A DNA stretch of 64,000 bases from a bacterium 1XD42-1. Its GTDB lineage: Bacteria; Bacillota; Clostridia; Oscillospirales; Ruminococcaceae. Positions within the stretch are counted from its first letter, which is position 1; each line of letters opens with the position of its first letter. Under the pieces are notes generated by a model. That model had not been told where the DNA came from. It ran no database searches and saw nothing but the letters and a program-made list of their open reading frames with translations. Made by a program: the position numbers and the translations under genes. The stretch spans positions 124,001 to 188,000 of the forward strand of contig RAZJ01000001.1 in assembly GCA_003612625.1 (NCBI GenBank), written 5' to 3'. This document shows, one piece after another, positions 8,026 to 15,656 of this stretch.

Positions 8026-9330
8026 TTAATTTAATATTGCTTTCATTTGGGCCACCGTGTCCTGGAAAACCACCTTATCCCCCACGGCCTGCTGTAAAAA
8101 GTCATTGATCCGGTCAATATGGCTAATTGCATTGTCCAATACCGGATTGGTTCCGCGCTTATAAGCGCCAATAGAAATTAAATCCTGATTTTGTTCATAA
8201 ATGGAAAGCATATTCCGCAGCTGGGAAGCAGTTTTTACCTGATCCCGGTCGGCTATATCATTCATCAAACGGCTGATGCTGCCTAAAACATCAATAGCCG
8301 GATAATGGTTTTTAACAGCGATTTTACGGGAAAGGATAATATGCCCATCTATAATACCGCGGACAGTATCAGCGATTGGTTCATTGGTATCATCGCCTTC
8401 TACCAATACGGTATAAATCCCCGTAATAGAACCTTTTTCAAAGTTTCCGGAACGTTCCAGCAGCTTTGGCAAAGCTGTATAAATGGAAGGGGTATAACCG
8501 CGGGCAACAGGAGGCTCCCCTATGGAAAGGCCAATTTCCCGCTGGGCCATACAGAAACGGGTTAAAGAATCCATCATTAAAAGGACATCTTTTCCCTGAT
8601 CCCGAAAATATTCCGCTATGGAAGTTGCTGTCATGGCACATTTATTGCGCATCATAGCAGGCTGGTCAGAAGTTGCTACCACTAAAACAGAACGTTTCCG
8701 GCCTTCTGGCCCCAGATCCCGTTCCATAAATTCCACAACTTCACGCCCACGTTCTCCCACCAGTGCAATCACATTGATGTCCGCTTTTACATTCCGGGCC
8801 AGCATCCCCATTAAGGTGGATTTGCCTACGCCGGAGCCTGCAAAAATTCCCATACGCTGTCCTTTTCCAATAGTCAGGAACCCGTCGATGGCTCGTACAC
8901 CCATTTCAATTACTGTTTCAATCCGGGGCCGGTCCATAGGGTTGGAAGGTTCTCCCTGGATGGAATACGGAATACCCCCTTCTATGGGAGGGCCGCCGTC
9001 AATAGGCTTTCCCAAAGCATCCACAGTTCGTCCTATCAGGTCATCCGAACAATGGATCATCAGCTTTTCTCCGGTGTTGGTAACGCTGCTTCCATAGCCA
9101 ATGCCTTCCGTATCCTGATAAGGCATCAGGAGGACTTTGTTCTCTTTAAAGCCCACCACTTCTGCTAAAACGGTTTTATCCGGATAACCAATGGTAATTT
9201 TACATACATCACCAATATTACAATTAGGACCGGTAGCTTCCACAGTCATTCCGACTATTTTATCAATTTTCCCCATATGGGTGTAAAAATCGTTGATTTT
9301 AAAAGCATTACGGTATTTCGCAATATCCAT
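8026..9330 (-). CDS. fliI: flagellum-specific ATPase FliI
   Basis: FliI is the F1-beta-like ATPase of the flagellar type III export apparatus and works with FliH and FliJ at the membrane base. The P-loop GIFAGSGVGKST lies near residue 163. The Walker B-like VLLMMDSLTRFCMAQREIGL and the ARGYTPS and DVLGSISR motifs follow, all typical for the family. At 434 residues the length is normal. The N-terminal beta-barrel (VGMTVEATGPNCNIGD) is intact. Its start lies 3 bases after the fliH stop, so translation is probably coupled. Confidence 0.97.
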   Translation of the reverse strand: MDIAKYRNAFKINDFYTHMGKIDKIVGMTVEATGPNCNIGDVCKITIGYPDKTVLAEVVGFKENKVLLMPYQDTEGIGYGSSVTNTGEKLMIHCSDDLIGRTVDALGKPIDGGPPIEGGIPYSIQGEPSNPMDRPRIETVIEMGVRAIDGFLTIGKGQRMGIFAGSGVGKSTLMGMLARNVKADINVIALVGERGREVVEFMERDLGPEGRKRSVLVVATSDQPAMMRNKCAMTATSIAEYFRDQGKDVLLMMDSLTRFCMAQREIGLSIGEPPVARGYTPSIYTALPKLLERSGNFEKGSITGIYTVLVEGDDTNEPIADTVRGIIDGHIILSRKIAVKNHYPAIDVLGSISRLMNDIADRDQVKTASQLRNMLSIYEQNQDLISIGAYKRGTNPVLDNAISHIDRINDFLQQAVGDKVVFQDTVAQMKAILN

Positions 9331-9333
9331 ATG

Positions 9334-10155
9334 TTATGATTCCTCATCTTCTTTTGCGAAATAAATCCGCAGGTTTTCCAGTTGACGGTAAACAGAAGCA
9401 TCTATCAGCCCGCTGGGGGTATCAATAATGCAGGTATCTTCCGGTGCGGAAATACCACGGACTTCTATGCGGTCATCCCCCATCCGGCGGAATTCTTTTG
9501 TCAGGATATCTAATAAGCCTGTCATTTTTTCTGAAACTTCCACGGTAATCCATTCCGCATTTTTCACAGAAGCGACTGCCATTTTCACTAAGCTTACCAA
9601 TTCTGTTTCATCTTTTTCCAGTTTCCGTCCCAGCACTTTAGAAGCGATTTCCCAAGCCAGCCATTTTAAGTTGTATTCATATTCCGCCATAAAGCCAGCC
9701 TGTTCCCCTGCTAATCTGCCAATGCCATCCTCCAACTGGGCAATACAGTCTTTCAGGTTTTCCACCTGTTTCTGGGTCCCTTCCACCAGACCTTTTTGAT
9801 ACGCTTCTTCATAAGCTTCTTTTTTAATGCGTTCCAATTCTATGGCAGTTTGCTCCACCATATGGTCATGGTCAATTTTCCGCTGGATTTCGGCTTTATT
9901 GATAATTGCGGCAGCATCTTCATGGGCTTTTTGGATAATGGCATCCGCCTCACGGCGGGTGCCCTCCAATCCTATAATTTCTTCTTCTGAAGGCTTCCCA
10001 TTTTCTAAAAGATCTTCTTCGTCATCCTCGTCATCAGAGAATGTCCCAGGAAGATCCAGGACTGCTAAGGGAGCGCCTTCGTCTAAGTCTTCATCTTCAA
10101 TGGTAAACACTTCATCGGAAACGACCAAGCCGCCTCCATAAAAAATCTTAGGCAA
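9334..10155 (-). CDS. fliH: flagellar assembly protein FliH
   Basis: FliH is the peripheral stalk and negative regulator of FliI. The 273-residue protein has an acidic, disordered N-terminal third (EDEDLDEGAPL, SDDEDDEEDLLENGK). A long helix with V-ATPase E-like character follows (ADAIIQKAHEDAAAIINKAE, QKGLVEGTQKQVENLKD). The conserved C-terminal globular domain contains LAWEIASKVLGRKLEKDE and the closing ASVYRQLENL. The acidic insertion makes it longer than the enteric protein. It sits between fliG and fliI. Confidence 0.9.
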   Translation of the reverse strand: MPKIFYGGGLVVSDEVFTIEDEDLDEGAPLAVLDLPGTFSDDEDDEEDLLENGKPSEEEIIGLEGTRREADAIIQKAHEDAAAIINKAEIQRKIDHDHMVEQTAIELERIKKEAYEEAYQKGLVEGTQKQVENLKDCIAQLEDGIGRLAGEQAGFMAEYEYNLKWLAWEIASKVLGRKLEKDETELVSLVKMAVASVKNAEWITVEVSEKMTGLLDILTKEFRRMGDDRIEVRGISAPEDTCIIDTPSGLIDASVYRQLENLRIYFAKEDEES

Positions 10156-10220
10156 GTATCATACCATCCTTTCCGCCATGCTGGTATTCCAAGGGAAGGG
10201 GAATGCCATCGTAAAAAACG

Positions 10221-11243
10221 TTACTCAACTATCATATCATCTTTTCCGCCTTTGCTGATGACCAGTTCTCCTTCTTCTTCCAGCCTGCGGATTACTTCAA
10301 CAATACGCTGCTGGGCTTCTTCTACGTCTTTCATACGGACATTATGTAAGTAATCAATATCACTGCGGACTGTTTCAGCCATACGTTTTGACATGTTGTT
10401 AAAGAAGATTGCCCGCAGTTCTTCACCGCTGCCTTTCAGAGCAACAGCCAAGTCTTTGGAATCCACATCCCGGATAAAGCGCTGGACAGAAATTTCGTCC
10501 AGGTAAACAATATCTTCAAAGACAAACATGAGTTTACGCACATTGTCGGCCAGTTCGGGATCTTTGACTCCCAATTCGTCGAAGATATGTTTTTCTGTAC
10601 CACGGTCTACATGGTTCATGATATCGGCCAGGTAGTTGATACCACCCAATTCCATAAGATCCACAGAAATAATAGAAGCAAATTTCTTTTCCAAAGTACG
10701 TTCTACAATACTGATAACATCTGGGGAAGCCCGGTCCAGATTTGCAATCCGTTCGATAACGTCAATCCGTTTTTCCGGAGGCAAATCGGTAATAATTTCA
10801 GAAGCCTGATCAGCCCTTGCATAAGAGAGAATCAAGGCAATCGTTTGGGGATGCTCGCTTTGAATAATATTCAGCAGGTTTTTCGGGTCAGCCTTGCGTA
10901 CAAAGTCGAAAGCTTTTGTACGCAAGGATTTGGAAACCCGTTCCATTAAAGAAAGAGCTTGCTGCTGACCGAATGCTTTTTCCAGGACGTCCCGGGCGTA
11001 GTCAATACCGCCTTCTGCAATGACCTTCTGAGTGACGCACAGGCCGTAAAAATCATTGATAATTGCATTCAATTCCTCTGGATCGAGGCGCTCCATTTTA
11101 GCGACCTCTAGGGAAAGCTGTTCGATTTCATCTTCCCGCAGGTACTGGTAGACTTTAGAAGCCTCCTCAGCCCCCAGGGCGATGACAACAGCCGCCGCTT
11201 TTTGCATATTGGAAACCTTTGGTTTAGAAGAAGCAATCGGCAT
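10221..11243 (-). CDS. fliG: flagellar motor switch protein FliG
   Basis: FliG forms the upper C-ring; its C-terminal charged helix meets MotA to generate torque. The 340-residue sequence shows the N-terminal FliF-binding part (KAAAVVIALGAEEASKVYQYL), the EHPQTIALILSYA motif of the middle domain, and the C-terminal domain with EDIVYLDEISVQRFIRDVD and GSGEELRAIFFNNMSKRMAE. The charged torque residues are present. Its start overlaps the fliF stop by one base, so the two are translationally coupled, which fits their 1:1 contact in the ring. Confidence 0.97.
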   Translation of the reverse strand: MPIASSKPKVSNMQKAAAVVIALGAEEASKVYQYLREDEIEQLSLEVAKMERLDPEELNAIINDFYGLCVTQKVIAEGGIDYARDVLEKAFGQQQALSLMERVSKSLRTKAFDFVRKADPKNLLNIIQSEHPQTIALILSYARADQASEIITDLPPEKRIDVIERIANLDRASPDVISIVERTLEKKFASIISVDLMELGGINYLADIMNHVDRGTEKHIFDELGVKDPELADNVRKLMFVFEDIVYLDEISVQRFIRDVDSKDLAVALKGSGEELRAIFFNNMSKRMAETVRSDIDYLHNVRMKDVEEAQQRIVEVIRRLEEEGELVISKGGKDDMIVE

Positions 11244-12859
11244 TAGTCAATCTCCTCCTTCATCCAAGCCCGCAGCAAGTTTGCGGTAATTTCAGGATTA
11301 TTTTTGGCAAAGTCTCTGACTTCGTCGGCAATTTCTTCATCAGCAGATTTCGCAGCGCTTTCCTGAAGCTGCCGTTTCCGGTCTTCCAGTTCTTTCTGAA
11401 CGCTGGCTTCCGCGTCATCTTCTTCCTGGAGCTGGATAACATCGGCAGTAGCCGCGGTAAGGACTTCGTCCTGCTGTTTGCGTTTGCGGGCTTTGCCCAC
11501 CAGCACAAGGATGATAATAAGCAGCAGTAGGAATACCAGCAGCCCAATGCCCAGGAACATAACGGTTCTTGGATCATCAAACAAGCCTGCTTGTGTCGGC
11601 TGTTCTGCCGGCTGTTCTTCCAAAGCATAGTTGGAAACGGAAACACTGGCCGGATCAATACCTGTGGCCATTGCGACGCTCTGCACCATGGATTCCCTTA
11701 CATCATCAGGAAGTTCATCCGGTGTTGCCCGCAAAGTGACACTTAAGGTTGCACTGGAAAACTTTGTGGGATTTTCTTCGATTTGCTCCAATACATAGCT
11801 AACAGCATAATCTGCACTGGATTTATTTTCGCTGTATCCACCGCCATCTGTGGTATTGTTGACATATTGCGGGACAACATCTGTATTGGGATCTTCCCCC
11901 GGAACCCCCTGGGCAATGGTTGACGTGCCGGAAGCCGCACTCATATCCGCATGCTGGAGCACACCGGAATTGTTGGTGCTGTTGGGGGAAGGAGAATACG
12001 TTTTGGCTTCCCGTTTTACCTTATCATAATCGAAACGTACAGTACAGGAAACCCGGATATCTTCGGGAGGAAATACCAAGGAAATCACGTTCCGTGCCTT
12101 TTCCTCATATCTTTCCTCATATTTTCGCTCCAGATCCATCCGCTGGAGCATGGTATCCAAATTATTGGGATCATCTTCTTCCACGCCTTTCAAGGCTAAG
12201 GAAGTTCGGGCATCTGTTACCAGTACGTCATCCGGTTCGATCCCTTTTACGCTGGTCGCTACCAGCCACTTAATAGCGGAAACCTGCTGGGCAGAATATT
12301 TTACATCCGGGTCTAATGTAAGGGTAACACTGGCGCTGCCCTTGGACTGGGATTTTTCCCAAACCTTCACATTGGATTCCGGCAGATTCAGCATCACAGC
12401 AACATTTTCTACGCCACCATACCGCCGGATAATATCCTGCAAGCGATCCTGGAGCTGCTGAAGCTCGTATTGCCGTTTGTCCGCGTCTGTTGCAGTCAGT
12501 CCACTGGCCTTCTCATATTGTTCATAACCTAAAGTTGATTTCGGATAATTCTCTAAAGCAATAGCCGCAACAATAGAGTCATATTCCTGGCTGTGGACTT
12601 CCATCTGGCCATCCCCGTTCAGGCGTACCTCATACCCCATGTCCCGGACCATCTGCATGGTTTCCTGGACTTTGGTCGATTCTGCCTGGGGGAAAAGGAC
12701 TGTAAATTTCCCGGCCCGCACATTTAAAAAAACGGTAAGAGCTATTGCCAATGCAAGAAGCCCTATTAAACCAAAAATACACAACCTTTTTATTTTCGGC
12801 GACAATGCCGTCCAAAAGGCTTTTAATTTTTGGAACGTTTGCTTGATCTGGTCACCCAT
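11243..12859 (-). CDS. fliF: flagellar MS-ring protein FliF
   Basis: FliF builds the membrane MS-ring that nucleates basal body assembly. It has two membrane helices, one near residue 25-45 (LCIFGLIGLLALAIALTVFL) and one near 440-462 (VMFLGIGLLVFLLLLIIILV). Between them are ring-building motifs with the YscJ/FliF signature (VMLNLPESNVKVWEKSQ, SASVTLTL) and a Ser/Gly-rich loop. The cytoplasmic tail ends with AKNNPEITANLLRAWMKEE, which binds FliG. At 538 residues the length is normal. It lies directly upstream of fliG. Confidence 0.97.
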   Translation of the reverse strand: MGDQIKQTFQKLKAFWTALSPKIKRLCIFGLIGLLALAIALTVFLNVRAGKFTVLFPQAESTKVQETMQMVRDMGYEVRLNGDGQMEVHSQEYDSIVAAIALENYPKSTLGYEQYEKASGLTATDADKRQYELQQLQDRLQDIIRRYGGVENVAVMLNLPESNVKVWEKSQSKGSASVTLTLDPDVKYSAQQVSAIKWLVATSVKGIEPDDVLVTDARTSLALKGVEEDDPNNLDTMLQRMDLERKYEERYEEKARNVISLVFPPEDIRVSCTVRFDYDKVKREAKTYSPSPNSTNNSGVLQHADMSAASGTSTIAQGVPGEDPNTDVVPQYVNNTTDGGGYSENKSSADYAVSYVLEQIEENPTKFSSATLSVTLRATPDELPDDVRESMVQSVAMATGIDPASVSVSNYALEEQPAEQPTQAGLFDDPRTVMFLGIGLLVFLLLLIIILVLVGKARKRKQQDEVLTAATADVIQLQEEDDAEASVQKELEDRKRQLQESAAKSADEEIADEVRDFAKNNPEITANLLRAWMKEEID

Positions 12860-12917
12860 CGTTCATCAACACTTTCATTCCCCTATCCCATCTCTTTGGC
12901 AGCAGAGCTTTTTTGAT

Positions 12918-13217
12918 TTAGATCTGCATCCGGATAATTTCATTATAGGCACTGATTGCCCTGGTAGCCAACTGGGTTGTGAAAGTTGTTGCCGCCGCAG
13001 CTTTTGTGGCATTGATACCCATTGTATGTAAATCGTCCATATTCCCTAAAGCCAAATCTACACTGTCCTGATCCGACTTGGCCCGCAGTTCCTTCATATT
13101 GGCGATTGACTCACGAAGCACATCGACAAAAGGGACTGAATTTTGTTGTGTTGCTGCCCCAGTGCTGGTCCCTTGGGAAAATACACTGGGCAGTTGTGAA
13201 AGCGGAATAATAAACAA
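12918..13217 (-). CDS. fliE: flagellar hook-basal body protein FliE
   Basis: FliE joins the MS-ring to the rod and is the first exported rod component. The 99-residue product has the typical end NATKAAAATTFTTQLATRAI then YNEIIRMQI, and an N-terminal helix FVDVLRESIANMKELR. The start is a TTG at 13217 with AGGAGG eight bases upstream, a rare start codon in this operon that may lower expression. It lies between flgC and fliF. Confidence 0.92.
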   Translation of the reverse strand: MFIIPLSQLPSVFSQGTSTGAATQQNSVPFVDVLRESIANMKELRAKSDQDSVDLALGNMDDLHTMGINATKAAAATTFTTQLATRAISAYNEIIRMQI

Positions 13218-13347
13218 TATCTTTTCCTCCTTGTTTGCCGTATCTCGGCATTCACTTTCTCAAATAATATGCCACACCATAGTAAAAAATAAAAGATGAA
13301 ACCCCATATAACCACGAACAGCCGCCGGCCTGAAAAGGCCGCCAGCG

Positions 13348-13800
13348 TTACTTCAAAAGATCCAGCGCTCTCATAGCCATTGTCTGTCCCACTTGCAGGA
13401 CAGACAAGTTTGCCTCGTAAGCCCGCGTCGCTGCCATGAAATCTGTTTGTTCTTCTAAAGTATTTACATTCGGCATCATCACATATCCATCTGCATTTGC
13501 ATGGGGATGGGTAGGGTCATAAACCGGAACAAATTCTTCTTTGCTGTCCACTACCTGAACAGCTCTTACGCCGCCTTGGGTGGCTGGAATCGTTTTTACT
13601 GTTTTTCCCGCAGCATCCTTTAACTGGGTACGGAAATCCAGCGGACGTTCCTGGAAAACAACCAGTTTCCGGCAGTAAGGCTTTCCATTGGGAGTCATTG
13701 TCGTTTCAGAGTGTGAAATATTCTGAGATATGACGTCAATCCGAAATCGTTCCGCAGTCAAAGCGGACCCGCTTATATTTAATGAGCTTAAAAATGCCAA
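13348..13800 (-). CDS. flgC: flagellar basal-body rod protein FlgC
   Basis: FlgC is a proximal rod subunit exported by the flagellar type III system. The 150-residue protein starts MAFLSSLNISGSALTAERFR and has the rod consensus NISHSETTMTPNGKPYCRK and the C-terminal VNTLEEQTDFMAATRAYEANLS-type block that ends in MAMRALDLLK. It is adjacent to flgB (23 bases) as usual. A small GC hairpin (13325-13342) follows its stop codon. Confidence 0.95.
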   Translation of the reverse strand: MAFLSSLNISGSALTAERFRIDVISQNISHSETTMTPNGKPYCRKLVVFQERPLDFRTQLKDAAGKTVKTIPATQGGVRAVQVVDSKEEFVPVYDPTHPHANADGYVMMPNVNTLEEQTDFMAATRAYEANLSVLQVGQTMAMRALDLLK

Positions 13801-13823
13801 TTTAATTTTCCCCCTTTTTCCCC

Positions 13824-14195
13824 TTATTTCGCAAATGTCGTCATAACATCACGCAATGTACTATAATAGTTCACCGCTTTTTGAGTTAAATAAGCATATT
13901 GGGCTTGTGCGCGCCAAACTTCCATCTGTTCATATTCCTGGCTTACATTATTCCCATCAACTCTTGCTTCTGTACGTTCATCATAAGTAATAAAGGCTTT
14001 ATAAGAATCTTCCTCCCGCTGTCCGCCATGGAGTGGAGACTTACATTCTGACAAAACCTGACGGAAATCGACTTTACGGGCCTTGTAGCCTGGTGTTTCG
14101 TAATTGGCCAGGTTATTCGATGCCACACGATAACGAAGCCATGCCGAATCCAAACCTTTTTCCAGCATTTGTGTGGAGAACGTGTCCAGCTTCAC
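13824..14195 (-). CDS. flgB: flagellar basal-body rod protein FlgB
   Basis: FlgB is a proximal rod protein. The 123-residue sequence contains the diagnostic RYRVASNNLANYETPGYKAR near the N-terminus and the closing SQEYEQMEVWRAQAQYAYLT. It is the first gene of the minus-strand hook-basal body operon, and a sigmaA-like promoter lies about 100 bases upstream. Its start ATG at 14195 follows AGGAGGAATATACGTG-type spacing (AGGAGG about 7-8 bases before). Confidence 0.95.
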   Translation of the reverse strand: MKLDTFSTQMLEKGLDSAWLRYRVASNNLANYETPGYKARKVDFRQVLSECKSPLHGGQREEDSYKAFITYDERTEARVDGNNVSQEYEQMEVWRAQAQYAYLTQKAVNYYSTLRDVMTTFAK

Positions 14196-14294
14196 GTATA
14201 TTCCTCCTAATCCATTATTGAATAATCACAAAATCGTTTTAATTTGCAGTTTTAATTTGCAAATGTATACTTTTCCTGTTATTCGCCTTACTAT

Positions 14295-14323
14295 AGTCTA
14301 TCATTTTATCCGTTAAAATTCAA
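14295..14323 (-). promoter_or_regulatory. candidate sigmaA promoter of the flgB operon
   Basis: On the minus strand TTGAAT (14318-14323) and TAGACT (14295-14300) are spaced by 17 bases in an AT-rich 370-base region upstream of flgB. The match is 5/6 and 4/6. No sigma28 signature is visible here, in keeping with an early, vegetatively transcribed class of flagellar genes. Confidence 0.4.
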
Positions 14324-14566
14324 CTGTTTTCCTAGGAATAATTTGCTCTGAAATGAAATTTTTCTTATGCAATTTTCATATTATTTTATCCAATTTTAAC
14401 TAATAAAACAAAATATTACCCCTTTCAAGAATAAATGACCTCAAAAAGACTGAATATAGTTCGAAACAATATTTTTATAACAGACAATACAAAATTGAAG
14501 TGTTTTTGTAAAATATTTTTTCATAAAAACATCACCAATTTATAAGATAAACAATCCATGGAAAAT

Positions 14567-14622
14567 AAAAAAAGGACTGCCGCATAATAATTCAGAACCA
14601 TTCATAAACGGCAGTCCTTTTT
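14567..14622. terminator. bidirectional intrinsic terminator after the sortase gene
   Basis: AAAGGACTGCCG and CGGCAGTCCTTT form a perfect 12-bp stem flanked by A- and T-runs, 12 bases past the sortase stop codon. It separates the sortase operon from the flgB promoter region. The rest of 14196-14566 is AT-rich and holds no gene I can support. Confidence 0.85.
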
Positions 14623-14633
14623 ATCATTTTAAC

Positions 14634-15656
14634 TTATGGGAAATTAGGCATTTGCATATCCGGCATCTGGAAATCTGGCATTTGTATATCTGGCATTTGG
14701 AAATCCGGCATCTGCATATCCGGCTGGGTCATATCAGGCTGTTGAGGCTGGGCAGGATCGATGGAAGGAGCTGGCTGCTGGGCATCTTCTGAAGATGCCG
14801 GCGGCTGTTCCGGCCGGGATGCCGGCGTATTATCCGGAGCCGGACGTGCTTCTTCCGTAACCAGTGGAACTTCAGATTCTTCTGCCTGCACCAAACGGCC
14901 CATTACAACAAAACGATGTGTACCATCATTGCCATCCCGGACAGAACAAGTGGAAAGGGTTAAAAGCTTATCACCTGCTTGAGGCTGAATACCGTAATCC
15001 CGAACAGATAAAGATTTCGCTTGATTTGCCAAAGCAAGCATTTGTTCATCTGTCATATGGACACGGATGTAATCAAAAGAGATATCGGTATAAAATACAG
15101 AAAAAATTTCAAAAGCATAACGCCCATATAATGTCGTTAAATACATATATTTGTTTTCTGCGGCAAAGCCATCATCCAAAAAACGGAATAATTGGGAAAA
15201 TCGGGGGCCATCCGGATTATCTTTTAAATCACTATGGCCATAAACGACAGTATTCGACAAAAAATCAGAACGACGTCCCAGTGCACATTCCATATCAAGG
15301 AAATAACAGCCGTAAATATCACTTTCGCCATCCTCGTTACGGCGTTCATAATAGAGATTATCTGTGCTTTGCATAATGACATTATTGATGTCTGTCCCAG
15401 GAACATCAATCCATCCAACTGCATCCAAGCTCTTTTTAAAGGCATAAGTCAGCAGGTTAGGGATGTCGGAAGGCGTTTTTGCATCACGCATACGACCTAA
15501 AGGGCCTTTGTTAGTCTTTTCAGGGTCCACTGCATCTTCTTCCTCAGAAGCGGAAGCCTGGGCGGGCTGAATGATATTTTGATATACAAACAGCCCGCCT
15601 ATCGCTAACAAGATTGCAAGTAAGACAGCCACTAAGGCTATGATTACTTTTGTCAT
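14634..15656 (-). CDS. class B sortase with repetitive proline-rich tail
   Basis: A membrane-anchored transpeptidase that should attach a surface protein to the cell wall. Residues 4-25 form the membrane anchor. The catalytic triad is visible: His141 in VVYGHS, Cys237 in TLSTCS and Arg248 in THRFVVMG. TLSTC plus a roughly 210-residue catalytic core indicates class B. After residue 260 comes a tail rich in Pro, Glu and Gln that ends in five tandem 5-residue units (PDMQM, PDFQM, PDIQM and so on), unusual in sortases. The start codon overlaps the stop of the large surface protein gene (ATGA), so the two are co-translated. That makes the neighbour the obvious substrate. Confidence 0.88.
   Translation of the reverse strand: MTKVIIALVAVLLAILLAIGGLFVYQNIIQPAQASASEEEDAVDPEKTNKGPLGRMRDAKTPSDIPNLLTYAFKKSLDAVGWIDVPGTDINNVIMQSTDNLYYERRNEDGESDIYGCYFLDMECALGRRSDFLSNTVVYGHSDLKDNPDGPRFSQLFRFLDDGFAAENKYMYLTTLYGRYAFEIFSVFYTDISFDYIRVHMTDEQMLALANQAKSLSVRDYGIQPQAGDKLLTLSTCSVRDGNDGTHRFVVMGRLVQAEESEVPLVTEEARPAPDNTPASRPEQPPASSEDAQQPAPSIDPAQPQQPDMTQPDMQMPDFQMPDIQMPDFQMPDMQMPNFP
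14646..14725 (-). repeat. tandem 15-bp repeat encoding PD(M/F/I)QM in the sortase tail
   Basis: Five near-identical 15-base units in frame near the 3' end of the sortase gene. They alternate between units encoding PDMQM/PDIQM and PDFQM. Copy number could vary by slippage or recombination. Confidence 0.8.

Noticed and set aside
14646-14725. CRISPR-like repeats
   Set aside because: Units are 15 bp, contiguous without spacers, and lie in frame within the sortase gene.
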